From contig NZ_VPFL01000001.1 in assembly GCF_008014345.1 (NCBI RefSeq), positions 186,001 through 250,000 of the forward strand: DNA of 64,000 nt, written 5' to 3'. The notes under the pieces are model-generated. The model saw only the letters and a program-made list of their open reading frames with translations. It was not told the DNA's origin and did not search any database. Origin of the DNA: Pelomicrobium methylotrophicum (lineage in GTDB: Bacteria; Pseudomonadota; Gammaproteobacteria; Burkholderiales; UBA6910). The position numbers and the translations under genes were made by a program. This document shows, in pieces, positions 16,875 through 26,900 of the stretch. Positions within the stretch are counted from its first letter, which is position 1. Each line of letters opens with the position of its first letter.

Positions 16875-17300
16875 TCAGCCGGTGCAGATGACCGTTGCGG
16901 TCGCTGTCTTGCTTGTGTCACTGTTTGAGGTGATGTTGCACGCAAGCGTATTACCGGCAGTGCCGCAGGTGCCGATGGCAGCAGCATTGGCATAGCGGAA
17001 TTGCCCGGCGGAAACTGCTGTCGCTGTGGTGAAGTCGCTCGCATTCTGCAAGAGGTTGTTGATCATCACCGAGCAGGCATTGGATGCGGTGGTAATTGCC
17101 TGCGAGGCCGTATTACCGGCGATAGCAGCAGCGTAATTGATTGCTGAGGCGCTGGAGATTGCACCGGCAGCACTTTTGACTGCGGCACTAGCCGCATCGC
17201 TTCTGAGGTCGATGAATCTCGGCAGCGCCACGGCCGCCAGAATGCCCAGGATAATGATGACGATCACCAGCTCGATCAAGGTGAAACCTTTACTTTTCAT
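16875..17300 (-). CDS. mshA: MSHA-type major pilin (mshA position)
   Basis: 141-aa prepilin with a very short leader, MKSKG|FTLIELVIVIIILGIL, then AAVALPRFIDLRSDA. Mature Glu5 is present. The globular part is rich in Ala, Ser, Thr and Asn (AAAIAGNTASQAITTASNA) with cysteines at NACSVM, GTCGTAG and LACNIT, VICTG. The Ser/Thr richness would offer O-glycosylation sites for the nearby GT41 enzyme. The symbol rests on position (mshE-mshG-mshB-mshA order) and form. Confidence 0.8.
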   Translation of the reverse strand: MKSKGFTLIELVIVIIILGILAAVALPRFIDLRSDAASAAVKSAAGAISSASAINYAAAIAGNTASQAITTASNACSVMINNLLQNASDFTTATAVSAGQFRYANAAAIGTCGTAGNTLACNITSNSDTSKTATATVICTG

Positions 17301-17316
17301 GGAAATACCTCCTTGG

Positions 17317-17820
17317 TTAACAACCGGTTGTGGTTAAGGAAATCGTTGGAGCATTGCCCGCCGCGGGCGCCGTGTAAGAAATGCGACAGGTGGCTGGAGT
17401 GGTGGCGCCGATCACGTCCATCGTGATCGTAGCACCGGCACCGCTCCCACCCCCGGTAATCGTCAGGCCTTCGGTCGTCGCCGAGATCTGGGCGGCAGCG
17501 AGAATGCCGGCAGCGTCTGCGGTAGGATACTGGTTGATCATGGTCACCAGCGTCCCTTCCATATCGGCTGTGCCGCCCGTCGCCGTGCACGTGCCGCCAG
17601 CCGTCGCGAGGTCGAGGAGGCAGCGGGCATGCGCCAACGCGGAGGCGGAGCGGACTGCGCCATACAGCCCGCTCGCCTTGGCGATGCGCGCTTTCTTCTG
17701 CATCTCCACGTAACGCGGCAGCGCCACGGCCGCCAGAATGCCGATGATGGCGATGACGACGACCAGTTCGATGAGGGTGAAACCCCGCTGCCCATTTTGT
17801 TTCCTGCGATTTTGCGTCAT
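17317..17820 (-). CDS. mshB: MSHA-type pilin (mshB position)
   Basis: 167-aa prepilin. The basic leader MTQNRRKQNGQRG precedes FTLIELVVVIAIIGIL with Glu5, then AAVALPRYVEMQKKARIAKA. Cysteines occur at ARCLLD, TCTATG, ATCRIS and the terminal TTTGC. The C-terminal part is Gly/Ala/Thr-rich (TITGGGSGAGATITMD). It lies 45 nt after mshG and 16 nt before the second pilin. Which of the two pilins is the major subunit cannot be decided here. Confidence 0.8.
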   Translation of the reverse strand: MTQNRRKQNGQRGFTLIELVVVIAIIGILAAVALPRYVEMQKKARIAKASGLYGAVRSASALAHARCLLDLATAGGTCTATGGTADMEGTLVTMINQYPTADAAGILAAAQISATTEGLTITGGGSGAGATITMDVIGATTPATCRISYTAPAAGNAPTISLTTTGC

Positions 17821-17865
17821 TTTATCCGTTTCAGCACAGCATGAAGCGGTTTTGCCCCTTGCCGG

Positions 17866-19095
17866 TCACCGCCGCAGCGCTGCGCTCCCCAGGTCCCACA
17901 GGGGCAGGAAGACGCCCAGCGCCAGGACCAGCACCAGCACCCCCAGCCCCAAGATCAGGATGGGCTCCACCTGAGCGCTCAGGGTCTTGAGTTCGTATTC
18001 CACCTCCCGCTGGTACATGTCCGCGATCTCTTGCATGAGATCATCCAGTGCTCCCGAGTCTTCGCCCACCTTGATCATCTGCAGCACCACGGGCGTGAAG
18101 ATGCCCGCCCCGATCGCCGCCCGCAGCACGCTCTCGCCGCGTTCGACGCCCTGGCGCATCTTTTCCACCTGGCGCGCCACATAATCGTTGTCCACCACTT
18201 GGGCGACCAGCGTGAACCCCTGCACCACGGGCACACCGCTGCGCAGCGCGAGCGACAGGCTGCGGGCAAAACGCGCCATGGTCGCCTTGTGGATGATGGG
18301 GCCTGCGATGGGCAGCTTGAGCTTAAACCGGTCCCAGGCGTAGCGCCCCTCCCGCGTCCGAACGAAGGCGCGCAAACCCAAGGCCGCCGCGATCACGCCG
18401 GCTGCGAGATACGCCCCGTACGACACCACAAAGTGGGAGAAGTCGATCAAAAGCTTCGTGAGATACGGAAGCTCGGCCTGGAAGCCGGCGTACACCTTGG
18501 CGAACGCCGGGATCACGAAGACATTGATGATGACCAGGGCGACGCCCATGGTGGCCAGCACGAAGGCGGGATAACGAATCGCCGACCTCACCTGGTCCCG
18601 CATGAACTTCTGGAACTCCAGGTGGTGGAAGAGACGCAAGAATACTTCTTCCAGACGGCCCGTCTGCTCGCCTACCTGCACCATGGCCACGTAGAACGGA
18701 GAGAACACCGGCTGCTGTCTCGCCAGCGCCACTGACAGCTCCCGGCCGGCATCGAGATGCTCGCGGATGCGCTTGAGCACCGCCCGGAACGCCCGGTTGT
18801 CGGTGGACTCCTGGAGTCCCGCCAGCGCCTGCATGATCGGAACCCCCGCCTTGAGCAACGTGAACATCTGGCGACTGAAGAGCACCAGGTCGATGTGGCG
18901 GACTCGGTCGCGGGTGAACCCCGCGAGCCTTTGCCTGCCCCGCTCGGACCGCGGGACATCGGTCGGTACAATGTCTACCGGCGTGACGCCGCTCACGAAA
19001 AGCTGCGCCGCTACGGCACCCGCGTCGGCACCTTCCAGGACTCCCTGCACCGCCTCGCCCGCGGCGTTCCGGCCTCTGTAAGCAAAAAACGGCAT
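17866..19095 (-). CDS. mshG: MSHA/type II secretion inner-membrane platform protein MshG (GspF family)
   Basis: 409 aa. It starts MPFFAYRGRNAAGEAVQGVL, the usual GspF/PilC opening. Two GspF cytoplasmic domains (about residues 70-195 and 275-395) each precede or flank hydrophobic segments, with three transmembrane regions (near 170-190, 220-240, 375-400). Conserved segments include FSRQMFTLLKAGVPIMQAL and the paralogous FARSLSLALRSGVPVVQG. It anchors the assembly ATPase and moves pilins into the fibre. It lies 25 nt after mshE. Confidence 0.9.
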   Translation of the reverse strand: MPFFAYRGRNAAGEAVQGVLEGADAGAVAAQLFVSGVTPVDIVPTDVPRSERGRQRLAGFTRDRVRHIDLVLFSRQMFTLLKAGVPIMQALAGLQESTDNRAFRAVLKRIREHLDAGRELSVALARQQPVFSPFYVAMVQVGEQTGRLEEVFLRLFHHLEFQKFMRDQVRSAIRYPAFVLATMGVALVIINVFVIPAFAKVYAGFQAELPYLTKLLIDFSHFVVSYGAYLAAGVIAAALGLRAFVRTREGRYAWDRFKLKLPIAGPIIHKATMARFARSLSLALRSGVPVVQGFTLVAQVVDNDYVARQVEKMRQGVERGESVLRAAIGAGIFTPVVLQMIKVGEDSGALDDLMQEIADMYQREVEYELKTLSAQVEPILILGLGVLVLVLALGVFLPLWDLGSAALRR

Positions 19096-19120
19096 GATCT
19101 CAACCCGTCATTTTCAGCGC

Positions 19121-20860
19121 TCAGGATTCCATGAGGCTCGAAACCCGCATCGCCTCCGCCACCGTGGTCCGCTTCTGCAGGACAAGTTGCATGGCATGGC
19201 GCCGCAGGCTGCGGCCCGCCATCTGGCGGCGCGCCGCCTCAGCGAAGACGGAGGCGTCCTCCCTGCTCAAGGCCTCCACCACCGGGCGGGTCATCTCCAG
19301 CATCTCGTAGACGCCGGTGCGGCCCAGGTAGCCGGTCCCGCTGCAGTGGGAACAGCCGCGCCCCTGGACCAGACCGTGGTCGGCGGGTTCGAACCCCGCC
19401 TCTTGCCGCAACCACTCAAGCTCCTGGGGCGTCGGGCGATAGGGCTCGGCGCAGCTTTCGCACACCAGGCGCACCAGCCGCTGGGCGAGCACCAGGTTGA
19501 GCGACATCGCCACCATATAGCGGGGAGCGCCCATGTCCAGGAGCCGAATGGGCGTGCTCACGGCATCGTTGGTATGCAGGGTGGAGAGCACGATGTGGCC
19601 GGTCATGGCGGCCCTCAAGCCCGTCTCCACCGTGCCCTGGTCGCGCATCTCGCCCACCAGGATCACGTCCGGGTCCTGGCGCAGGGCGGCACGGAGCACG
19701 CGCCCGAAGGTCAGGTCGATTTTCTCGTGGACCTGCACCTGGTTGATGCCCGGAAGCCGATATTCCACCGGGTCTTCCACGGTGATGATCTTGCGCTCCA
19801 CCGAGTTGATCTCGGACAGCAGCGCGTAGAGGGTGGTGGTCTTGCCGCTGCCGGTCGGCCCGGTCACCAGCACCATGCCCGAAGGGCGCCGGACCACTTG
19901 GCGCAGCCTGGCCTTGATCTCCTCCGGCATGCCGAGTTGGTCCAGCCGCAGCAAGCCTTCATTCTGGTTGAGCAGTCGCATGACGATGGACTCGCCGTAC
20001 TGGGTGGGCATGGTCGAGATCCGGACGTCGATGTTGGCGCTGCGGACCTTGACGTTGAACCGGCCGTCCTGGGGAAGCCGCCGCTCGGCGATGTCGAGGC
20101 CGGCCATGAGCTTCAACCGCAGCGCCAGCGCCGAGGCGATCCTCAAGTCCGCCTCGGTCTGGGGGTGCAGCACCCCGTCGATGCGGAACCGGATCTGCAG
20201 CCGCCGCTCCTGGGGCTCGATGTGGATGTCGGAAGCGCGCACCTGGACCGCGTCCTCGAACACCGTCTGCAAAAGCTTCACCACCGGCGCTTCTTCGGCG
20301 CCCACGCCGAGCCCAAGCGCCGCCAGGTCGATGCCGGGCTCCCCCATCTCCTCCTCGAGGACGTGGGCCAGCGTGCTGATTTCCTCGGTGCGCCGATAGA
20401 CCCGGTCGATGACCTCGAGCAGCTGCCCTTCGGTCACGACGGCGAGCTCGATGTCACGCCTGAGGATGCGGGCGAGCTCGTCGTAAGCGAAGAGATCCGT
20501 GGGGTCTGCCATTCCGACCCGGAGCGCGGGACCGACCTCTTCCAGCACCAGCGCCCGGAAGCGGCGGGCATGGACCTCGGAGAGCTTTTGGACGACCTCG
20601 GGCCGGATGTCATAGCGCTTGAGATCGAGGAAGGGAATGCGCAGTTGCTTGGCGAGGGCCTTGGAGATTTCCTCTTCGCTGACAAACCCCAGCTCCACCA
20701 GGACCCGCCCGAGCTTGCGCCCGGTCCGTTTTTGCTCCGCGAGCGCCCGGGCAAGCTGCTCCTCGGTGATGAGCTTCTGCTCCACCAGGAGCTGTCCCAG
20801 GCGTACCCTTTCAGGCCGGGCCAAGCGTTCCTCCCCCTTGTTTGTGTAAATTCTTAACAT
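19121..20860 (-). CDS. mshE: MSHA pilus assembly ATPase MshE (GspE/PilB family)
   Basis: 579 aa, powers pilus extension. The N-terminal MshEN part has two copies of the c-di-GMP-binding motif: RLGQLLVEQKLITEEQLARA and KLGRVLVELGFVSEEEISKA, each followed by a terminal glutamine. The ATPase core shows Walker A (GPTGSGKTTT), the Asp box (TVEDPVEYRLPGINQ), Walker B (QDPDVILVGEMRD) and the His box (STLHTNDA). A zinc-binding tetracysteine lies at CESCAEP ... GCSHCSG. It is the first pilus gene on the minus strand; the 223 bp up to gpsA presumably carry the promoter. Secretin and mshI-N genes are not in the window. Confidence 0.93.
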   Translation of the reverse strand: MLRIYTNKGEERLARPERVRLGQLLVEQKLITEEQLARALAEQKRTGRKLGRVLVELGFVSEEEISKALAKQLRIPFLDLKRYDIRPEVVQKLSEVHARRFRALVLEEVGPALRVGMADPTDLFAYDELARILRRDIELAVVTEGQLLEVIDRVYRRTEEISTLAHVLEEEMGEPGIDLAALGLGVGAEEAPVVKLLQTVFEDAVQVRASDIHIEPQERRLQIRFRIDGVLHPQTEADLRIASALALRLKLMAGLDIAERRLPQDGRFNVKVRSANIDVRISTMPTQYGESIVMRLLNQNEGLLRLDQLGMPEEIKARLRQVVRRPSGMVLVTGPTGSGKTTTLYALLSEINSVERKIITVEDPVEYRLPGINQVQVHEKIDLTFGRVLRAALRQDPDVILVGEMRDQGTVETGLRAAMTGHIVLSTLHTNDAVSTPIRLLDMGAPRYMVAMSLNLVLAQRLVRLVCESCAEPYRPTPQELEWLRQEAGFEPADHGLVQGRGCSHCSGTGYLGRTGVYEMLEMTRPVVEALSREDASVFAEAARRQMAGRSLRRHAMQLVLQKRTTVAEAMRVSSLMES

Positions 20861-21083
20861 CCATCCTCATGTCATAGAAGGCAAACAGTAAGCGCTTTTG
20901 GAATCCAACGCAAGTCACTGCTGGGGACGCGAGGGGGTCCGATCGGGAAAGGCGGCCGTCCCTCCCCGGCCCGGCGCGGGGCCGGGGACGCTTACGCCGC
21001 GGCAGACGGGCGCACACGGCTCCAGAGGCGGGGCGGATTCCAGACCGACCGTCAGACTCCCCTCTCTGAGGGGACGGCAGCGC

Positions 21084-22112
21084 TCAGACCGGGGGTGCCA
21101 TGGGCCCTTTCCCCACCCCATCGGTGGGGTGTTCGGGCTTCGGCTCCCGCGCGAGCAGCGCCTCCACGGCGCCGCTGGGCGCAAGCCCTTCGAAGAGCAC
21201 TTGGCACACGGCCTCGGTGATGGGCATTTCCACGCCGATGCGCCGGGCGAGGGCACGGACCTCCCGGGCCGTGTGCACCCCTTCGGCCACGTGGCCGAGG
21301 CGCTCGAGAATTTTTTTCAGGGGTTTGCCCTGGGCGAGCAGCAGGCCCACCCGCCGGTTACGGGAGAGGTCCCCTGTGCAGGTCAGGATCAGATCGCCTG
21401 CCCCCGCCAGCCCGAGAAACGTCTCCTGGCGCCCCCCGAGCTTCAGGCCCAGGCGGGTGATTTCGGCGAGCCCCCGCGTGATGAGCGCCGCGCGGGCGTT
21501 GTAACCAAAGCCCAGGCCGTCGCAGATGCCGGCGGCGATGGCCATCACGTTCTTGACCGCCCCGCCAATCTCGACGCCGACCACATCGGTGCTGGAGTAG
21601 ACCCGAAGCCGCGGGCTGTGGAGCGCCCGCGCGGCAGCGTCGGCGAACGCCGGGTCGGCAGAGGCCAACGTGACCGCCGTGGGAAGCCCCCGGGCCACCT
21701 CCTGGGCAAAGCTCGGGCCGGAGAGCACGCCGTACACCGCACCCGGACCCAGGATTTCCGCCGCCACTTGGTGGGGAAGCCGGGCGGTGGAGGGTTCGAA
21801 GCCTTTGCTGGCCGCCACCACCGGCAGCCCCGGGCGGTGCGCGGCAATCCGTTCGAGTGTCTCGCGCAGCGCCGAGGTGGGCACGACGACCAGCGCCAAG
21901 TCGCGCCCGGCCAGGGCCGCGGCGGCATCACCCTCCAGGGCGACCGACGGAGGGATCTCGAAACCGGGAAGATAGCGGCCATTGACCCGGGTGCGCCGCA
22001 TCTGCGCGAGGTCTGCCGGGTCCCACACCCAGAGCGTCACGTGGTGTCGGGGGCAGAGGCTCAAGGCCAGTGCCGTCCCCCATGCGCCCGCCCCCAGGAT
22101 CGCGATCCTCAC
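21084..22112 (-). CDS. gpsA: Glycerol-3-phosphate dehydrogenase [NAD(P)+]
   Basis: 342 aa, reduces dihydroxyacetone phosphate to sn-glycerol 3-phosphate for phospholipid synthesis, cytoplasm. The GTG start overlaps the preceding stop (GTGA) and gives VRIAILGAGAWGTALAL, the dinucleotide-binding fold. Conserved segments: ASKGFEPSTARLPHQV, GVLSGPSFAQEVARGLPTAV, GGAVKNVMAIAAGICDGLGF with the catalytic lysine, and ITRGLAEITRLG. The position after secB is the usual one in betaproteobacteria. Confidence 0.95.
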   Translation of the reverse strand: MRIAILGAGAWGTALALSLCPRHHVTLWVWDPADLAQMRRTRVNGRYLPGFEIPPSVALEGDAAAALAGRDLALVVVPTSALRETLERIAAHRPGLPVVAASKGFEPSTARLPHQVAAEILGPGAVYGVLSGPSFAQEVARGLPTAVTLASADPAFADAAARALHSPRLRVYSSTDVVGVEIGGAVKNVMAIAAGICDGLGFGYNARAALITRGLAEITRLGLKLGGRQETFLGLAGAGDLILTCTGDLSRNRRVGLLLAQGKPLKKILERLGHVAEGVHTAREVRALARRIGVEMPITEAVCQVLFEGLAPSGAVEALLAREPKPEHPTDGVGKGPMAPPV

Positions 22113-22558
22113 GCGCCCCACACCTGGCTCGCCTGGACGAAGCCCGTCTGCCCGTCCCGGTGACGAACCTGGACCCAACCCGGCACGTCGCCATCGAGCC
22201 GCTCCAGCAGCACCCCCTTCTGGGCTTCGAAGACCAACGGGGCCCCGACTTCTGGTTGGCGGCGGACCGCGGCGAGCGGTGCGGTCACGATGACGGTGCG
22301 CCGGTCGGAGAGGGAGCGTTTCTCGATCCATGCGAGATCTCCCGCCACGTCGCGCACCTTGACCCAGTGCTCCAGGGTCACCACCACTTCCAAGGGATAG
22401 CCAGGGCTCGCCACGTAGAGGGGACGGCCTTCCCGCGAAGGCGAATCGTACAGAAGCGCCGGCTCATCGCCCACCGAGCGGTACTCGGCGGCCGCCGGCA
22501 TCGGTGCGGCGATCAGCCAGGCGGCAAAAAGCACTCGGATCAAGCGGCAAGAAGCCAT
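22109..22558 (-). CDS. Secreted SH3-domain protein
   Basis: 149 aa. A signal peptide ([19 protein letters not shown] to AAA) is followed by two bacterial SH3-like units: ALLYDSPSREGRPLYVASPG with HWVKVRDVAGDLAWI, then TAPLAAVRRQPE with GWVQVRHRDGQTGFVQ. Such periplasmic proteins often bind peptidoglycan or other proteins. It sits between secB (TGATG overlap) and gpsA (GTGA overlap), so all are translated together. Confidence 0.8.
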   Translation of the reverse strand: MASCRLIRVLFAAWLIAAPMPAAAEYRSVGDEPALLYDSPSREGRPLYVASPGYPLEVVVTLEHWVKVRDVAGDLAWIEKRSLSDRRTVIVTAPLAAVRRQPEVGAPLVFEAQKGVLLERLDGDVPGWVQVRHRDGQTGFVQASQVWGA

Positions 22559-23013
22559 CACGAAGCGGGAGGTGGCTGGGAACCCTGCTGCAGTTGACGC
22601 TGGCGATACAGCGCCTCGAAATTGACCGGTGAAAGAAACACCGGCGGGAAACCGGCTCGTCCCACCACATCGGAGATGACCTCCCGGACGTAGGGGAACA
22701 AGATGTTGGGACAAGCGATGCCGAGGACCGGGTCCAGTTCCTGGGTCGGAATGTTGCGGATCTGGAAGATCCCCGACTGGGACGCCTCCACGAGGAACAC
22801 GACCTTATCCCTGGCCTTGGCGGTGACGGTCACCGTGACCACCGCCTCGTAAACGCCCTCGTCGAGGGGCTGGGCCTGGGTGTGCAACTGAACCTCCACT
22901 TGGGGCGCCTCACGCTCGAGAAACACTTGCGGCGCGTGAGGGATCTCGAGGGAGAGGTCCTTGACGTAGAGCTTCTCGATGGAGAAGACGGGCTGCTGCG
23001 ATTGATCGCTCAT
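22558..23013 (-). CDS. secB: Protein-export chaperone SecB
   Basis: 151 aa. It keeps preproteins unfolded for SecA-dependent export. It reads [20 protein letters not shown] at the start, with the family segments [22 protein letters not shown] and [20 protein letters not shown] followed by [16 protein letters not shown]. Length is normal. It is downstream of grxC with a gap of 85 bp, the standard betaproteobacterial neighbourhood. Confidence 0.96.
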   Translation of the reverse strand: MSDQSQQPVFSIEKLYVKDLSLEIPHAPQVFLEREAPQVEVQLHTQAQPLDEGVYEAVVTVTVTAKARDKVVFLVEASQSGIFQIRNIPTQELDPVLGIACPNILFPYVREVISDVVGRAGFPPVFLSPVNFEALYRQRQLQQGSQPPPAS

Positions 23014-23098
23014 GGAATGGTCCTGGGCAACAAGATCGTCCTATACCGGGGCCATGTTCCCGCACGGGGCGCGCACGCGACGTGCGCGGGCTCCGCCA

Positions 23099-23362
23099 TC
23101 ACCCTCCGCCCGCCAGCAGCGCTTCCAGCTTTCCGGAGCGGTTGAGGGCCGCCAGTTCATCGTAGCCCCCCACGTGGGTATCGCCAATGAAGATCTGCGG
23201 CACGGTGCGCCGGCCGGTTCTGCGCACCATCTCGGCGCGCAGCGCCGGCTCGAGGTCGACCCGGATCTTCACGATCTCCTGCACACCTTTCTGCCTGAGC
23301 AGCGCTTCCGCCATCTGGCAATAGGGACAGACGGCGGTGCAGTACATGTTCACCTTCACCAT
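23099..23362 (-). CDS. grxC: Glutaredoxin 3
   Basis: 87 aa thioredoxin-fold dithiol oxidoreductase. The active site is CPYC (in YCTAVCPYCQMAEALL). The cis-proline glutathione-binding element is TVPQIFIGDTHVGGYDEL. It starts 9 nt after the rhodanese gene stop and is followed by secB, the usual order. Confidence 0.95.
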   Translation of the reverse strand: MVKVNMYCTAVCPYCQMAEALLRQKGVQEIVKIRVDLEPALRAEMVRRTGRRTVPQIFIGDTHVGGYDELAALNRSGKLEALLAGGG

Positions 23363-23371
23363 CGGCCGTGG

Positions 23372-23785
23372 CTAACCCCTTTCAACGGGCAGGTTGGCCT
23401 GCTCCCACGCCACCAACCCGCCCCGCAATACCCACACCTCCTGGAAGCCGCGCTTGCGCAACAGGTTGGCGGCAGCACCCGAGCGGTTCCCGGTACGGCA
23501 GATGACGAGGATCGGGCGCGCCCGATATTTCTCCAGCTCCTTGAGGCGGCTGTCGATGGCCGTGAGCGGCACGTGTCGCGAGTTGGGAATGTGGCCCGCG
23601 CGATATTCGCCTTCGTCGCGCACGTCCAACACCACCGCATCGCGCTGGTTGATGAGCCGGGTCGCCTCCAGCGTCCCCACTTGGGGAATGCCGAGGATCT
23701 TCGGGCCGAGAAACGACCACGCCAGCATGCCGCCGCTCACCACCGCGATCAGCACAAGCCAAATGTTGTCCTGGATAAACTCCAT
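23372..23785 (-). CDS. Membrane-anchored rhodanese domain protein (YibN-like)
   Basis: 137 aa. A start at MEFIQDNIW gives one N-terminal transmembrane segment (LVLIAVVSGGMLAW) and then a single rhodanese domain. The active-site loop is VICRTGNRSG with the persulfide-carrying cysteine; WVLRGGLVAWEQANLP closes the domain. A longer reading to 23893 has no support. Sulfur carrier or thiosulfate sulfurtransferase activity is likely. It is the first gene of the grxC-secB-gpsA cluster. Confidence 0.88.
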   Translation of the reverse strand: MEFIQDNIWLVLIAVVSGGMLAWSFLGPKILGIPQVGTLEATRLINQRDAVVLDVRDEGEYRAGHIPNSRHVPLTAIDSRLKELEKYRARPILVICRTGNRSGAAANLLRKRGFQEVWVLRGGLVAWEQANLPVERG

Positions 23786-23915
23786 GCCGGTCTGCGTCCC
23801 CCGCTTTGCGTCATTGCCTGGCGCGCCCAATTCTACCAAAGGGCCCCGGGCTTCGCCCGCCGCGCTGAAGGCGGCCCAGCGCTCTTTCACCACGAGGAGG
23901 AATCACGGCCGGGGA

Positions 23916-26900
23916 TCAGGCTGTTCCTTTTTCCTCGACGCGGCGGTAATGGACCGCGTAGTAAAGCACCGGGATCACGACCAGGGTGAGCAGGGTGGAG
24001 ACGAAGATGCCGAAGATGAGCGAGATCGCCAGGCCGTTGAAGATGGGATCGTCCAGGATGAAGAACGCTCCCGCCATGGCCGCCACGGCGGTGAGCACGA
24101 TGGGACGCGCGCGGGTGGCGCTGGAGGCCACCACCGCCGCCTGGAACGGGACGCCGCGCTCAAGCTGTAGCCGCACGAAGTCCACCAGCAGGATGGAGTT
24201 GCGCACGATAATGCCAGCGAGCGCGATCATGCCGATCATGGAGGTGGCGGTGAACGGGGCGCCGAGGAGCGCGTGGCCCGGCATCACGCCCACCACGGTC
24301 AGCGGTATCGGCGCCATGATCACGAGCGGCGTCAGATACGAGCCGAAGTGGGCCACCACCAGCAAGTAGATCAGGAGCAGCCCCACCGCGTAGGCGAGCC
24401 CCATGTCGCGGAACGTCTCGTAGGTCACCTGCCACTCGCCGTCCCACTTGAGCGCATAACTCCGGTACGGGTCCTGCGGCGGGTGAAGGAAGTTTTCGGC
24501 CAGCCGCCCGCCCTCTTCGAGGCTCATCCCCGCCACCCGGGCGCGGATCGCGAACATGCCGTAAAGGGGGCTGTCGATTTCCCCGGCCTGGTCCCCCACC
24601 ACGTACACCACCGGCAGCAGGTCCTTGTGGTAGATGGTCTTCTCGCGCTCCACGCGGCGCGCCTCCACCACTTCCGAGAGCGGCACCAAGCCGCCGTCGC
24701 GGGCGCGCAGCGGCAGCTTGAGCAGTTCCTCCAGGCTTCCCTGGCGCTCGGCTGCGAGCGTCAACCGCACCGGAATCTCGTACTTGGCCTCACCGCTGTG
24801 GATCGGCGTCACGTTCAGACCGTCGAGGCCCATCATCATGGTCTGCACGATGTCCGCCTGGGCCACGCCTTTGAGCGCCGCCTTGCTCTTCAGCACCGTG
24901 AGCAGCAGCTTGGGGGCGTCGTTGTCGATGCTGTCGTCGACGTCGACGATGCCCGGCGTGTGCTCGAAGGCTCGGCGCACCTGCTTGCCCACCGCCATCT
25001 GCCCGTCGTAATCGGGGCCGTAGACTTCGGCCACGATGGGCGCGAGCACCGGCGGGCCCGGGGGCACTTCCACCACCTTGACCTCGGCGCCGTACTTGCG
25101 GGCGATCTCCACGATCGGCCCCCGCACGCGCTGGGCAATTTCGTGGCTCTGGCGCTCGCGCCGGTTCTTGGCCTGGAGGTTCACCTGGATGTCGCCCAGC
25201 TCGGGGCTCGCCCGCAGGAAGTATTGGCGCACCAGGCCGTTGAAGTTGATGGGCGAGGCCGTGCCGGCGTAGAGCTGGTAGTCCGTCACCTCGGGCACGG
25301 TGGCAAGATAGGCGCCGATTTCCTGCAATACCCGGGCTGTCTCTTCCACGGGGGTGCCCACCGGCAGGTCCAGCACCACCTGGAACTCGGACTTGTTGTC
25401 AAAGGGCAGCATCTTGAGGATCACCAGCTGCGCCACGGGCAGCGCCATGGCGCCCGCGATCAGGGCCAGCATCCCGGCCCACAGCCGCCGGCGGTTGCGC
25501 GCGCCCTGGCGTCCTCTCAGGAAAGGGATGAGCAGCGCCTGGAACAAGCGTTGGGACCACACGCTCTCCTCCGCCACGGGATGCGCATGCCTCGGCGCCA
25601 GCTTGAACGCCAGCCATGGCGTCACCACGAAAGCGATGGCCAGCGAGATCAGCATCCCGGTAGAGGCATTGATGGGGATCGGGCTCATGTACGGGCCCAT
25701 GAGGCCGGTGACGAACGCCATGGGCAGCAGGGCTGCGATCACCGTGAGGGTGGCGAGGATCGTGGGGCCGCCCACCTCGTCCACCGCCTCGGGAATCACC
25801 TCGGCCAGGGGTTTGGAGGAAAGGCTGCGGCGGCGATGAATGTTTTCCACCACGACGATGGCGTCATCCACCAGGATGCCGATGGAGAAGATCAGGGCGA
25901 AGAGCGAAACCCGGTTCAGGGTGAACCCCCACGCCCACGAGGCGAACAGGGTGACCGCGAGCGTGAGCAGCACCGCCGCCCCCACCACCACCGCGTCGCG
26001 GCGTCCCAGGGTGACGAGCACCAGGCCCACGACCGACAGTGTCGCGAAGATGAGCTTCTGGATGAGCTTCATCGCTTTGTCGTTGGCGGTCTCGCCGTAG
26101 TTGCGCGTGACTGTCACATGGACGCCCTCGGGAATCACCGTGCCCTTGAGGCTTTCCATGCGCGCGATCAGTCGCTCGGCGACCGTGACCGCGTTCTCGC
26201 CGGGCTTCTTGGAAACCGCCAGCGTCACGGCAGGGAACTCACCCCGGGCGTCGATGCCCTTGTCGCCCGCGGCAGGACCCGTGCCGAACACCACGTAGCT
26301 CTCCGGCTGCTCGGGACCGTCCCGCACCTCGGCCACGTCGGACAGGAATACCGGGCGCCCCTCATGAGTCCCCACCACCAGTTGCTTCACGTCGGCGCTC
26401 GAGGCGAGGAAGGTGCCCGTCTGGACCAGGATTTCCCGGTTGTCGAAGACGAGGCTGCCGGAGGGCTGGGAGGCGTTGGCCAGCTTCAGCGCCTGGCTGA
26501 TGTCCTGGGCGGAGACTTTGAAGGCGTTCAATCGGTCGGGATCGAGCAGCACCCGCACCACGTGGCGAGGACCGCCGATGGTGGTCACCTCCCGCGTGCC
26601 GGGGATGCGTTTGAGCTCGATCTCGGCGGCGTGGGCCACCTGTCTGAGCTCGAAGGCGCCCCGGGCGTCGTCCTCGGTCCACAGGGTGAAAGTGACGATG
26701 GGCACGTCGTCGATGCCCACCGGCTTGATGAGCGGCTCGCCCACGCCCAGGTTGGGCGAGATCCAATCCTTGTGCGAGAACACCGTGTCATACAGGCGCA
26801 CCAGCGCCTGGATCCGGTCCTCCCCCACCTCGAACTGGACGGTGATGATGGCCATCCCGGGCCGGGACATCGAATAGACGTGCTTGACGCCCGAGATTTG

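Noticed and set aside
19094-20857. A 587-codon frame opposite mshE
   Set aside because: Antisense to a clearly conserved ATPase; no signal of its own.
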